47,983 nucleotides of DNA from the NCBI GenBank assembly GCA_016840405.1, contig JAEOSK010000020.1, positions 1 to 47,983 of the forward strand. Reading direction: 5' to 3'. Below, piece by piece: positions 33,382-42,305 of the stretch. This stretch comes from Candidatus Hermodarchaeum yapensis. GTDB taxonomy: Archaea; Asgardarchaeota; Hermodarchaeia; Hermodarchaeales; Hermodarchaeaceae. The notes beneath the pieces are model-generated. The model saw nothing but the letters and a program-made list of their open reading frames with translations. It did not search any database and was not told where the DNA came from. Both the position numbers and the translations under genes were made by a program. Position 1 is the stretch's first letter; each line of letters opens with the position of its first letter.

Positions 33382-34473
33382 CTAGTTCCCTCCTTTTTGG
33401 ATATCTGAAAGCAATTCAATCATATCGATGTCTGCAGGACAAGCCCGTGTGCACCGTCCGCAGCCTACACAGCCAATCTGATTGATTTGTTCTGGTTCTA
33501 TCCAGAATTTATGGTAAATGCGGAATCTCACTCGCGATGGGATAGTTGGTCGGAAATTGTGACCACCAGCAACGAGAGCAAAGTCAACGAGTTGACATGA
33601 ATCCCATTTTCGCACTCGTGCCCCTTCTTTGAGATTCAATTCTACCCGGTCACTAACATCAAAGCAGAAACATGTTGGACACACCATGGTACAGGCGCCG
33701 CATCCAAAGCATCGTCTCCCGAGGCGATTCCACATTTCAGCTTCGTAGCTTGCGTCAAATTGACTGGGAATTTCTTCAAAGCTATCAAGAGGATCTGGGA
33801 AGGTTTGATTCCGTTGGGTTAGGGTCTTTTTGACTAGTTTTGTCTGTTCTGTTGATGCAGGTGAAAACAGGATTTTACAAAATTCGACGACTTTCCTTCC
33901 AGTTTCAGTTAATACGTCCACATAGTAGGTGTTATCCAATTCAGTTAGCATGAGGTCTGCACTGTCAGTAGTGTGGAGGGTGCCTGCTGATTTACAGAAA
34001 CTGTCCTCACATGGCAATAAGCAATTCAACCCAATGATAATACCTTCTTCTCGGCGACGAGTACGATACGGATCTGGATATATCTGTGTCAAAATGAGAT
34101 CATGAAATTTAATTGCAGCAAGATCGCAGGAATGCACTCCAAAAACGAGGAATCGCTTTCCATTCCATAATGATTCAATATCGCTTTGGGCAAGGGTGTC
34201 ATGTATTGTGAGTGTGGGGCTTTGAGAAAAAGTCACCATATCCTCTGTGGGTGGAATGAAGAACTTCTTAGGCGGAAGAATAGTTGTGTCATAATCCAAG
34301 CGAAGCTGTGAACCATCTGTGATAGTATCAAACTTGAATTGGGATTGATTCGCAACCGGACCATACACCGTGAGAACTTGGGTGAGCTGCCGGACAAGTT
34401 TCGGAATATCTTTCTTCTTCAGTATGAGTGCAGCAACTTTCTTTTTCGGAGGCACATAATCCACCCAGTCCAC
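33382..34473 (-). CDS. hydB: Group 3b hydrogenase beta subunit (iron-sulfur)
   Basis: The protein has up to 363 residues. The first start is a GTG at 34473; the GTG at 34455, with GGGTGG a few bases before it, is an equally good candidate. The C-terminal third has two [4Fe-4S] motifs, CFGCGACTMVCPTCFCFD and CVGCGRCTRACPADID. The N-terminal part matches sulfhydrogenase beta / anaerobic sulfite reductase A proteins (GVHSCDLAAIKFHD, LNCLLPCEDSFC). It is the first gene of the group 3b operon and links the delta and gamma subunits. Confidence 0.92.
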   Translation of the reverse strand: MDWVDYVPPKKKVAALILKKKDIPKLVRQLTQVLTVYGPVANQSQFKFDTITDGSQLRLDYDTTILPPKKFFIPPTEDMVTFSQSPTLTIHDTLAQSDIESLWNGKRFLVFGVHSCDLAAIKFHDLILTQIYPDPYRTRRREEGIIIGLNCLLPCEDSFCKSAGTLHTTDSADLMLTELDNTYYVDVLTETGRKVVEFCKILFSPASTEQTKLVKKTLTQRNQTFPDPLDSFEEIPSQFDASYEAEMWNRLGRRCFGCGACTMVCPTCFCFDVSDRVELNLKEGARVRKWDSCQLVDFALVAGGHNFRPTIPSRVRFRIYHKFWIEPEQINQIGCVGCGRCTRACPADIDMIELLSDIQKGGN

Positions 34474-34516
34474 ACATGTTAGTGTCTTCAGAGCTGTTCG
34501 CTAACAACCTTGTGTG

Positions 34517-34526
34517 CTTAAAATGT
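34517..34526 (-). promoter_or_regulatory. TATA box of the group 3b hydrogenase operon
   Basis: On the minus strand ACATTTTAAG lies about 45-60 bases upstream of the two possible starts of the beta subunit, in the divergent 223-bp gap. Confidence 0.45.
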
Positions 34527-34579
34527 CTTAGGGTAATTCAACATAGGGGTTTTTTGCCTTTCCGAAATCACCAAAGGGC

Positions 34580-34588
34580 ATTTATAAG
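34580..34588 (+). promoter_or_regulatory. TATA box upstream of the caspase-like membrane protein
   Basis: ATTTATAAG is a close match to the archaeal consensus. It lies about 110 bases before the TTG start, implying a leader of about 85 bases. Confidence 0.45.
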
Positions 34589-34696
34589 CAAGGTCGTGAG
34601 CGTAAAAGACATAAAATGCCAGTTAGATTTTTTATTTTTAGTTAACCGAGTAATAACTGCTCTCCACATTGGAGGGCTTGGAAAGGGAACTAGGAA

Positions 34697-35653
34697 TTGA
34701 ATGTTTTCAAACGCAAAGCATTAGTAAGTACGATAAGTCTCGTGTTTGTGCTCTCGGTATTCATTTTACCAATACAACTTGGCGCAAACATTTCCTACGT
34801 GCAAACACGCAACACAATTGCTGTTGTCCAGACTAGCTCAGACAGCGCAATTGCCAAATCAATCGAAGAGATGAACCTTACTCGGTTCAATCACCCTATG
34901 GTCTTCATCCAAGTAAAATCTCCAGCTATCCTTCAGTCAATTGCTCAAAATAGCAAATACCTAATAACAATTTATGTCGGACATGGGAATCCAGAAGGTT
35001 TGAAAGTTGGTGCTAGCACCGTGTCATGGTCCAGCTTGAATGACTGGATAGAAAATACTGAACTGACTTTTAGTATTATCGTTTCTTGTTATAGCCGTGA
35101 AGCTGTGCCATTTGAATCGCGAAAGAGTTTCGGATTTCCAGGAGTTGTGGATAGCCGTATTGCTGGGCTGTTTACACAAATTCTGATTGCAGGCCTTTTG
35201 AATATCCTTGATGTGGTCCAGATACTGCTCGCGAAGTTCTTCACCAGCGAATTCCTTGCATTGATTCTCAATCCTCAACTGCCTCTTGCTTGGGGACCAT
35301 GGAGTGATTGGATGACGAATGAAGCTCTTAACACCATAATGACTGGTGCATTGTGGATGATTCTTGCTGCTGGTATCGTAGCGTTCCTGATTTTCATTGG
35401 ACCATATATACTCATATACCTACCAGAATTGGCGTGGCTTGTATACCTGTTAGGAACTAGTTTTGGTGCTTGGCTTTTTGGAGGAATAGTTGGCATACTT
35501 GGAGCCGTTTGCGCTAAACTAGAACTGTGGTATAGAACAAGATACGACTCTGAAACTCACCTGTTCTGGGACCAAGCGTTCTTTGCACTTAAAAGTTTAA
35601 TCTTCCACTTTTACTATTGGTATTCACCAGTTGTAGAGAATATACATTATTAG
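34697..35653 (+). CDS. Membrane protein with caspase-like (clan CD) His/Cys pattern
   Basis: The protein has 318 residues and a TTG start at 34697 with GGAAC upstream. A signal peptide or anchor covers about 8-30. The domain at about 38-150 alternates hydrophobic strands and helices and contains TIYVGHGNPEG (His96) and SIIVSCYSRE (Cys131). A hydrophobic strand ending in HG, then another ending in SC or AC, is the signature of caspase-hemoglobinase fold peptidases. Three or four membrane helices follow (about 155-280). The domain would face outward. I do not recognise a specific family, and activity is unproven. It is followed by a small membrane protein 31 bp downstream. Confidence 0.65.
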   Translation: MNVFKRKALVSTISLVFVLSVFILPIQLGANISYVQTRNTIAVVQTSSDSAIAKSIEEMNLTRFNHPMVFIQVKSPAILQSIAQNSKYLITIYVGHGNPEGLKVGASTVSWSSLNDWIENTELTFSIIVSCYSREAVPFESRKSFGFPGVVDSRIAGLFTQILIAGLLNILDVVQILLAKFFTSEFLALILNPQLPLAWGPWSDWMTNEALNTIMTGALWMILAAGIVAFLIFIGPYILIYLPELAWLVYLLGTSFGAWLFGGIVGILGAVCAKLELWYRTRYDSETHLFWDQAFFALKSLIFHFYYWYSPVVENIHY

Positions 35654-35684
35654 ACTTGGTAAGCCAAAGGTTTGGGTGAAAAAA

Positions 35685-36068
35685 ATGACAGAAACTCAAC
35701 CAAAGGTCTTTCTCAGTAATCGGATTTTCCGAAGTCTAATTCTAGTAGCAATGATTCTTCTTTTTGGAGGAATTATTCTAGCTATCCTCTTAGGAACGCT
35801 TTGGGTAATTGCTGTGGGATTACTATTTGCTCCTTTAATACTATTAGCTGTTTACATTGACCGTTCAAAATATCAGGCTCTCTGGTGGATTTATACTTTT
35901 ATTTGCCTTTTTGCGTTCATCATAGTTGCGACATATTTTGGACAAGCGTGGACATACCCTGGTCTTTATCCAATAGTAGTGCTTCCATTTTCTCTAATTG
36001 TGCTATCGAGTTGGTTCGTAATTGGTCTAACAGGAGAAAAATATATCAAACCAAGACGGGGTCACTAG
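35685..36068 (+). CDS. Small four-helix membrane protein
   Basis: The protein has 127 residues from the ATG at 35685, with GGGTGA 5 bases upstream; the GTG three codons earlier is part of that site. Membrane helices lie at about 15-35, 37-52, 62-80 and 92-112, and the C-terminus is basic. It is probably cotranscribed with the caspase-like membrane protein and ends in a hairpin terminator. No family is recognised. Confidence 0.65.
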   Translation: MTETQPKVFLSNRIFRSLILVAMILLFGGIILAILLGTLWVIAVGLLFAPLILLAVYIDRSKYQALWWIYTFICLFAFIIVATYFGQAWTYPGLYPIVVLPFSLIVLSSWFVIGLTGEKYIKPRRGH

Positions 36069-36087
36069 TACCCCGTTTCTTTTTTTA
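36056..36087 (+). terminator. Hairpin plus T-tract terminator
   Basis: ACGGGG and CCCCGT form a 6-bp stem around a 9-base loop, followed by TTTCTTTTTTT. It overlaps the last codons of the small membrane protein gene. A GC-rich stem with a T tail resembles a bacterial intrinsic terminator, though in archaea the T tract alone may be enough. Confidence 0.6.
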
Positions 36088-36472
36088 ATAACACATACAC
36101 CAACTCATTTCATGAATACATCAGATATAAAAAATATAACAGTGAAATATGCCTCAGTGGTTATTGGAATATTTCTTATTCAAAACAAGTTTTAATTTGA
36201 CTTTCTCGTTTCGGGATAAAAATCGTGAGTTCTTCTATGGTGCGTTCACACTTTTTCTTTTTTCGACCCCAGCAATACCACCAACCCAACATTTCACATG
36301 TTCTCCATTCCCATAACTCTCTTCAATTAGATATACCACAGTTGTTGTGATTTTTTCGATTTTCAAGAAGGAAAAAATTTAACGCAGTATCCACCATAAA
36401 AGACATAATTAGGCATCACCTTAAAGAGCAGGGATTGTGAAGCCATCAACCCAACCTAGCGAGGGATATTCA
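36088..36472. other. AT-rich intergenic region, no clear gene
   Basis: This gap between the terminator and the ATG of the TrmB-like gene is A/T-rich. It contains a 27-codon ATG ORF (36112-36195) without a ribosome binding site, which I do not call. AAATTTAAC near 36375 may be the TATA box of the downstream gene. I see no RNA gene or repeat in it. Confidence 0.4.
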
Positions 36473-38365
36473 ATGGATGTCAACGAAGAACCACTTCCTG
36501 AACCGAAGAAAGGTGCATCTTTAGCTGAACTCTTACATGTATCTCTTCCGGCCGTAAGTCTCTATTTTGAACTGGCTACAGAACCTACAGCTTTTCCGAA
36601 GGATGAGATTAAGGAAAATCATGGTTTAACCATAAAGAAAGTGAATCAATATTTAGAGGAACTTCAAACTTGTGGACTGGTTCGCCGGAATCCGGATGAC
36701 ACCTTCGAAGCCGTCGCACCAATCGAAGCTGTCATGATTGCACTCACGCGAGTTCGAAACCTACTCCGTCAAATGCGGCAAGAATTCCCTGAAAAAATGG
36801 CTCACGGAATCCCCGGTATGCGCGATGACGCTCAAAAGAAAGTTGATGAACTTCCACTTCAAATGGATCGGTTACAGACCGACATTGATGGGTCCATGAG
36901 CAAAGTCTTTTTTGAGTTTCAAGAAAAAACCAAAACCCTTCGCCGAGCACCAAGCTTTGAGGCTTTTGCCGATAATCTGTATGCCGAACTCGTCGAAGAA
37001 GTGGACATGCTCATGATGGAAACTCGCAACCAGCTTAATGAATTCGAATCAATTGAAGCTTTCACCGCTGTCTTGAACAAGCTGAAAAACGATGTATTTG
37101 ATATCGTCAACATCTCCCTTTCAGATATGCGCGAAAAATCCTTTCGCCTTCATGAACTCGACACGTTTCGTGAAACGCTCGCAGAACTATGGAGCATCAC
37201 ACCCTCTGTCGTAGAAAGTCATCTGGCAGAATTCGAACAAGAAACAAGCACACTCGAAGCATCCCTAGGAGATCTCATGGAAACAAAGTATCGACTTGGA
37301 GCTTTCAAGGGTGTTATCGAGAATTTCACCAGGGACCACATCATGACCTCAGTGAAAAAGCTCAAAGAAAACTTCCAGACAGAGCTCACCGAGGCAATCC
37401 AAAACCACCTCAAGAATGCCCAAGACCGCTTTGAGGAAGTCTCTGTGGCTGCTCATAAGCAGTTTGAAAGTCTCAGAGAACAACTAGCTGATTGGGTGCG
37501 AAATGCTCTCGACTTAGCTTTCAATGAGGTAATTCAACGAAATCAGAAAGCAACCACAGACTTGGCGACACGATTAGAAACACTAACTCGTAGCATCCAA
37601 GAACGATTTGCCGCTGGCCTTGAAGTCTCTCTAGACAAAGTCAAATCCTCTGCACGAGAACTCGATTCAGAACTAATCAAGATACCTGAATTACTTGAAC
37701 AAGTACGGGGCAATGAAATCACTCCAAAACTCGAAGAAACCTTCACTCAAAGTGAACAACAGTTAACCCAACTCACCCGTGGGATACCGACAGCCTTCAA
37801 TGAATGGCGAACCAACTACCTTGACACCACAGAAAAACAGGTTAGCGCCATGCTCGAGGAAGCAGAAGGTCATCTTACAGTTGCCACACAAGGCATAGGG
37901 CTATTCTGGCAACGATCCAAAGAATCAGAACCCACCACCTTTGACCTCTACCAATTCGTTATTGGTGAAAAAGACTTCCAATCCTATGAAGCTAGCCTCA
38001 TTGCTCGTGCCCGCAGTCATCTCTACCTCATCCTCCCACGTGCCACTCGCATCAAAGCGAAACTCCTCAAAATGATCCCAAGTGAAGTCCGAGTACGCAT
38101 TGTTGTTACAGACTCACCGGAATCGAAATCCGTGAAAAGTATTCATAACGTTGCAGCCAAGAATCCAAACATCCAACTCCGTCATGATTCACGAGGTGAT
38201 ATTTGGGGCGTGATTCGAGACTTTGAAGAGATTCTTCTGGGGAATTCGTCTAGGGGCAAAGCCAACATTGTGGGGATTGCCTCCAGCCACGAGGACCATG
38301 TGGAACTACTCCGCTCAATTATGGAGACACGCTGGCTCCAAGCCCATAGCATTTCGAAGCCCTAA
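36473..38365 (+). CDS. TrmB-type helix-turn-helix protein with long coiled coil
   Basis: The protein has 630 residues from the ATG at 36473, preceded by GAGGG at good spacing; a GTG 12 codons earlier (36437) is possible. Residues about 15-85 form a winged helix of the TrmB kind (ASLAELLHVSLPAVSLYFEL, ENHGLTIKKVNQYLEELQTC). About 400 residues of charged helix and coiled coil follow. The last 130 residues (SYEASLIARARSHLYLILPR, VRVRIVVTDSPE, ANIVGIASSHED) resemble the phospholipase-D-like effector domain of TrmB regulators, without HxK motifs. The long spacer makes it unlike known TrmB proteins, which are about 250-350 residues. It may be a regulator or a chromatin-associated scaffold. Confidence 0.75.
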   Translation: MDVNEEPLPEPKKGASLAELLHVSLPAVSLYFELATEPTAFPKDEIKENHGLTIKKVNQYLEELQTCGLVRRNPDDTFEAVAPIEAVMIALTRVRNLLRQMRQEFPEKMAHGIPGMRDDAQKKVDELPLQMDRLQTDIDGSMSKVFFEFQEKTKTLRRAPSFEAFADNLYAELVEEVDMLMMETRNQLNEFESIEAFTAVLNKLKNDVFDIVNISLSDMREKSFRLHELDTFRETLAELWSITPSVVESHLAEFEQETSTLEASLGDLMETKYRLGAFKGVIENFTRDHIMTSVKKLKENFQTELTEAIQNHLKNAQDRFEEVSVAAHKQFESLREQLADWVRNALDLAFNEVIQRNQKATTDLATRLETLTRSIQERFAAGLEVSLDKVKSSARELDSELIKIPELLEQVRGNEITPKLEETFTQSEQQLTQLTRGIPTAFNEWRTNYLDTTEKQVSAMLEEAEGHLTVATQGIGLFWQRSKESEPTTFDLYQFVIGEKDFQSYEASLIARARSHLYLILPRATRIKAKLLKMIPSEVRVRIVVTDSPESKSVKSIHNVAAKNPNIQLRHDSRGDIWGVIRDFEEILLGNSSRGKANIVGIASSHEDHVELLRSIMETRWLQAHSISKP

Positions 38366-38383
38366 GCTCGCGTAACCGACGCG

Positions 38384-38392
38384 CTTTTATCG
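38384..38392 (+). promoter_or_regulatory. TATA box of the M20-like gene
   Basis: CTTTTATCG lies 45 bases before the GTG start, in a 71-bp gap after the TrmB-like gene. Confidence 0.4.
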
Positions 38393-38436
38393 AAAAGAAA
38401 ACAGAATTGCACCCAGAGACACCAAACCAAAGCTGA

Positions 38437-39861
38437 GTGCGATTTCAAGTGATAGTACGCAATATTATCGAAGAAATTGATAGAAAGTTTGACAAAACGC
38501 TTCAGCAAGTTCAAACGTTTCTTCGTCAACCAAGTATCAGTGGGACAGGAGCTGGCATTAACCAAACAATCCATCAAGTCTTAACCAAACTCGAATCACT
38601 TGGATTTGACGCAACAATCACTCCAACTCCCAGCAATCCCATACTATTCGGACAAAACCTCACCGCAGGAAAAAAAGCTTCTACAATGCTAATTCAAACA
38701 TCCATTGATGTCATGACCACGGACGGTGAAGCCCAATGGTCCGTGCCCCCCTTTTCAGCACAAATACAGGAACGGTCACAATTCGGACCCATTCTCATAG
38801 CACGGGGCGCTTATACACAGAAACCGGTACTCATGGCACTCCTCCAAACCCTCACAATTATCCAAGATGTCGGAGAAACCCTTCCCGTTAACCTCATTAT
38901 AGTTGTCGATAGCGAAGAGGAAAGCGGAAGTCCTAGCCTAACAGAATTTGTTCAAGCTCATAAAAAAGCAATAAAAAAAGCTCAAGCAGTTTATTATCCA
39001 CTTTTTGCCACGGATCGCCGAGGATTTGCCCGACTCTTTCTCGGCTCCAAAGGAATCGTCTTTTTACGGCTACATTGCCAAAGCCCCTCACTTCGTGACC
39101 TTCACTCCGCCGAAGCAGGATGGATACGTAATCCCGCTCATATCCTCACAAAAACCCTCTCCTCTCTGGTTGATATTCATGGACAACCATTAATTCCTGG
39201 GCTCCTCGACGATGTACAATCACCAACTAAGGATGATATACGCCTGCTGAATTTACTCGCAGAATCTTTTGATCCAGGAATTGCAGCCCTACAATTAGAA
39301 GCTAGCAATTTGACGATTGAAGCTGAGTCGAAACTTGATCTTCTTCGACGGTTCCTCTTTCAGCCCACTGTAAACATTTCAGGGATTCATACTGGATATG
39401 TGGGTGATTCTGCCAAGACGATTCTTCCAAACAAGGCTTCAGCACATGTCGATATCCGTCTCACACCCAATGAAAAGCCATCTCAAGTTCTACACGTTGT
39501 GAACGAACATATCAAAAATATCGGCATGGCAGAGTTCGTCAAGGTGGAACTAGGATATACAATGAACTGGGCAAAATCCAGTGACAACACTCCTATTGCC
39601 AAAGCTCTCATGAAGTCCTACTACGAGACTGGAGTTGACAATGTGGAAGTCTGGCCGATGTTCCCTTCCAGTGTTCCAATCTATGTTTATGCTGATCCAC
39701 CTCTGAGTAAACCATTTGTCATTGGTGGCCTCGGACACGGCGGCCATTCTCATGGTCGAGATGAATATGTCGTCGTCGAAGGCATTCGTCAATTCCAAAA
39801 AGGTTTCACTCACTTTCTCCACGAGTACAGCCGAATGCAAAGCAAAGGCACTGGCGGTTGA
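38437..39861 (+). CDS. M20-family peptidase/deacylase homologue with altered metal site
   Basis: The protein has 474 residues and a GTG start. The overall M20 dipeptidase pattern is clear: WSVPPFSAQI, VDSEEESGSPSL (Glu161-Glu162), ATDRRG (Asp193), RDLHSAEAGWIRNPAHIL (220-237, lid domain) and GHSHGRDEY (His439). Two metal ligands are changed. The His of the GHxD motif is Ser89 (TSID), and the bridging Asp of RGAxDxKG is replaced (RGAYTQKP, Thr127/Gln128). The usual dinuclear zinc site therefore cannot form normally, and the protein may be inactive or have another role. It ends next to the CinA-like gene, whose ATG lies 2 bases after its stop, so the two form an operon. Confidence 0.82.
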   Translation: MRFQVIVRNIIEEIDRKFDKTLQQVQTFLRQPSISGTGAGINQTIHQVLTKLESLGFDATITPTPSNPILFGQNLTAGKKASTMLIQTSIDVMTTDGEAQWSVPPFSAQIQERSQFGPILIARGAYTQKPVLMALLQTLTIIQDVGETLPVNLIIVVDSEEESGSPSLTEFVQAHKKAIKKAQAVYYPLFATDRRGFARLFLGSKGIVFLRLHCQSPSLRDLHSAEAGWIRNPAHILTKTLSSLVDIHGQPLIPGLLDDVQSPTKDDIRLLNLLAESFDPGIAALQLEASNLTIEAESKLDLLRRFLFQPTVNISGIHTGYVGDSAKTILPNKASAHVDIRLTPNEKPSQVLHVVNEHIKNIGMAEFVKVELGYTMNWAKSSDNTPIAKALMKSYYETGVDNVEVWPMFPSSVPIYVYADPPLSKPFVIGGLGHGGHSHGRDEYVVVEGIRQFQKGFTHFLHEYSRMQSKGTGG

Positions 39862-39863
39862 GC

Positions 39864-40661
39864 ATGACACTCCGAGTCGAACTCCTAATTATCGGAAATG
39901 AAATTCTCTCAGGACATACATTGGATACAAATTCCCAATGGTTAGCTCAACGCCTTTTCGAACTAGCTCTACCGGTCAACCAGATACAAGTCATCGAAGA
40001 TAAAGTGGATCTCATTGCAATAGCAATACAAGAAAGTCAATTACGAGACACAACTGTACTAGTAACAAGTGGCGGGCTTGGCCCCACCTTCGACGACATC
40101 ACTGCTGAAGGTCTTGCTCAAGCCATAGGGAGTACACTTGAACTCCACCCTCTTGCACTAGAAATGGTAGCAAACCGCTATAAGACATTAAAATCGCAAA
40201 ACATCGTCGAAACAGAGGAAATCACACCTGCCCGGAAAAAGATGGCTCTACTACCTAAAGGCGCAACCCCACTCCCAAATTCTGTCGGTTCAGCACCTGG
40301 AATCGAGTTTCACTTTGGTCAAACTCAAATCTATTGCCTTCCAGGGGTCCCAGAAGAGCTATATGCCATGTTCATGGCGGCTGTTGCTCCAAAGATAGCA
40401 TCCCTAACAAACACGGTAGTCTTACAGGAAATAATTCAAGTACCTATCTTAGATGAATCAAAACTCGCACCCATTATCGATTCAGTGATGAACAATAAAA
40501 CAGGCATATACATCAAATCGCTTCCGCGCCCCTATCAATCTCGAAAGCCGTTGCGAGTAGCAATTACCGTTACTGCCAAGACTAAACGAAGGGCGAAATC
40601 ACAGTTAGAACAAGTAAGCAAGAATCTCCTAAAGATCACACAATCACACAGACAAACCTAG
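39864..40661 (+). CDS. CinA-type MoCF-binding-domain protein (COG1058)
   Basis: The protein has 265 residues from the ATG at 39864; a TTG two codons earlier overlaps the previous stop. It has the molybdopterin-binding-like fold of CinA N-terminal domains: IIGNEILSGHTLDTNSQWLA, VTSGGLGPTFDDITAEGLA, APGIEF and IYCLPGVPEELYAMF. The C-terminal nicotinamide-nucleotide amidase domain of bacterial CinA is absent, as in other archaeal members. CinA N-domains have been linked to nucleotide pyrophosphatase activity. It is the second gene of a unit with the M20-like gene. Confidence 0.9.
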   Translation: MTLRVELLIIGNEILSGHTLDTNSQWLAQRLFELALPVNQIQVIEDKVDLIAIAIQESQLRDTTVLVTSGGLGPTFDDITAEGLAQAIGSTLELHPLALEMVANRYKTLKSQNIVETEEITPARKKMALLPKGATPLPNSVGSAPGIEFHFGQTQIYCLPGVPEELYAMFMAAVAPKIASLTNTVVLQEIIQVPILDESKLAPIIDSVMNNKTGIYIKSLPRPYQSRKPLRVAITVTAKTKRRAKSQLEQVSKNLLKITQSHRQT

Positions 40662-40722
40662 CTTCGACTAGGCCTGCATAAGTTATAACAAGCAATGAAT
40701 GAATCAGCCGAAGGTTCTTTGA

Positions 40723-40932
40723 TTATTCATCAAGTTCTAAACCAAGTATTTCATCCAGCTTGCTCTCAGTTTTCTCTTCCAACTTGGAAAGGGCTTGATT
40801 GAGAAAATCCTTGATTGTGCGATTACTTTCGGGATGTTCGGCTTTCCAGGCGAGGAAAGAATTGATGAGTTCAAGTGCGTCAATTACACCCCGCATGTAA
40901 CGGGGGTCCATATTTTCAAATGGTGTTTCCAT
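40723..40932 (-). CDS. Small helical hypothetical protein
   Basis: The protein has 69 residues from the ATG at 40932, with GGGTGG about 6 bases upstream; this excludes the 31 earlier codons. It is strongly helical and acidic (FLNQALSKLEEKTESKLDEI), with no Cys and no membrane helix. It is a single gene on the opposite strand to its neighbours. The family is unknown. Confidence 0.6.
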   Translation of the reverse strand: METPFENMDPRYMRGVIDALELINSFLAWKAEHPESNRTIKDFLNQALSKLEEKTESKLDEILGLELDE

Positions 40933-41131
40933 GAGTTCCACCCTATTAGTTGAACAACTCGATACCTGCTCTCTCGATTCCAGAGATTTAAAACTTCTCC
41001 CAGTCCCAAACCTAATTCTTACCATGCGAATAATCCGCAGTCATCACAAAAATTCTCACGAATAGAATATAGCACACAGACATTTTCGATTTCCTTGAAT
41101 TCCGATTTTACTAGGGGCTGGTCAACACACT

Positions 41132-41140
41132 ACTTAAAAG
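41132..41140 (+). promoter_or_regulatory. TATA box of the Lrp-family regulator
   Basis: ACTTAAAAG lies about 70 bases before the ATG of the Lrp gene, in a 184-bp gap preceded by a T/A-rich stretch. Confidence 0.4.
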
Positions 41141-41209
41141 AGTCCGAACAAGAGCCCTAGTAGAGGCAAATTCTCCTCGTGGAGCATGTAAGAAAGGGGA
41201 ATCGAGACC

Positions 41210-41692
41210 ATGCTCGATGAAAAAGACCGAAAGATACTACGTGAACTTGAGCGTGACTGCCGTCAACGAACCAACCAAATAGCCAAAGCTACAAACATCC
41301 CCGTGACAACCGTACACAATCGCATCAAAAAATTGTCAACCACCGGGCACATTGCGTCTTTTCGAGCTGTTCTAAGCCCCGAGAAATTAGACAAGCCTCT
41401 TGTTTCTTTTGTGTTCGTGTCCTTAAACCGAAATTCCGCTGAACAGAATGAATCCAAGACCGATAAAGAAATTATCTCAAAAATCGCATCCCACGCCGCT
41501 GTCCAAGAAGTACACACAGTCACTGGAGACTGGGACCTGCTCCTTAAAATCCGGGCAAAAGACATCGGAGAACTAGAAGGAATCATCACATCAGAACTCC
41601 GAGAACCCAAACTCATCGATCGAGCCCAAACCATCTGCGCCATGGCCACCTACAAAGAAACCACGAACTTAATTTATAATGGCGTTGGTTAA
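41210..41692 (+). CDS. Lrp/AsnC-family transcription regulator
   Basis: The protein has 160 residues and an ATG start, with AAGGGGAATCGAGACC upstream. The N-terminal helix-turn-helix is MLDEKDRKILRELERDCRQ, then TNQIAKATNIPVTTVHNRIK (about 20-39). The C-terminal RAM (ligand-binding) domain follows, with HTVTGDWDLLLKIRAKDIGE, the usual xVxGxxDyxL motif. It probably acts as a dimer or octamer and senses an amino acid. The downstream maf gene begins around its stop, which suggests cotranscription. Confidence 0.92.
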   Translation: MLDEKDRKILRELERDCRQRTNQIAKATNIPVTTVHNRIKKLSTTGHIASFRAVLSPEKLDKPLVSFVFVSLNRNSAEQNESKTDKEIISKIASHAAVQEVHTVTGDWDLLLKIRAKDIGELEGIITSELREPKLIDRAQTICAMATYKETTNLIYNGVG

Positions 41693-41705
41693 AGAACACG
41701 CCAAA

Positions 41706-42305
41706 ATGAAACTCCTTTTTCTTGCCTCCAACTCTGAACGCCGTTCTACTCTCCTAACCCAACTAGGGCTCCAATTCCAAGTACTCTCCCCCATTGTCGA
41801 AGAAATCGAAATCTCAGCTGGAACCGATGCACAGATCATTAAAACAGTTGAAGACAACGCCCTCCGAAAAGTTCAATCAGTTCAATCAACCCAAGCTGGT
41901 CTCATCATTAGTGGCGATACACTCGTTGTCACTCGTGATAATCAGGTTCTAGGAAAACCCCAAACAGATGAAGAAGCATTTGATATGCTTCAACAACTCA
42001 ATGGAACTTGGCATCGTGTCATATCCGCAGTTGCCATAATTGATACAACCACCGAGAAATCATCAGTAAGCCATATCTGGAGTCGTGTACGTTTTCACAA
42101 CATGTCTATTGATGTTATACGACAGTACGTTTCCACAAACGAACCCATTGGCAAAGCGGGTGGATATGCAATTCAGGGAATAGGTGGGTTCCTCGTTGAA
42201 AAAGTCGAAGGCAGTTTCACAGCCGTTGTTGGAATGCCCTTCGAAATCCTAGTACCTCTCCTATCCGAGTTTGATGTACAAATCTGGCACTATTGGAAAT
42301 CTTAA
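41706..42305 (+). CDS. maf: Maf-family nucleoside triphosphate pyrophosphatase
   Basis: The protein has 199 residues from the ATG at 41706 (MKLLFLASNSERRSTLL, the canonical Maf start); the ATG at 41679, inside the Lrp gene, would add nine residues that do not fit the family. Motifs are ASNSERR, ISGDTLVV, GKPQTDEEAFDML, WHRVISAVAI, EPIGKAGGYAIQG and SFTAVVGMP. Maf proteins hydrolyse non-canonical or modified NTPs such as dTTP, UTP and methylated forms. Its stop overlaps the stop of the convergent DUF99 gene. Confidence 0.93.
   Translation: MKLLFLASNSERRSTLLTQLGLQFQVLSPIVEEIEISAGTDAQIIKTVEDNALRKVQSVQSTQAGLIISGDTLVVTRDNQVLGKPQTDEEAFDMLQQLNGTWHRVISAVAIIDTTTEKSSVSHIWSRVRFHNMSIDVIRQYVSTNEPIGKAGGYAIQGIGGFLVEKVEGSFTAVVGMPFEILVPLLSEFDVQIWHYWKS

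Noticed and set aside
36112..36195. 27-codon ORF in the AT-rich gap
   Set aside because: No ribosome binding site, no recognised motif and a length expected by chance in AT-rich DNA.
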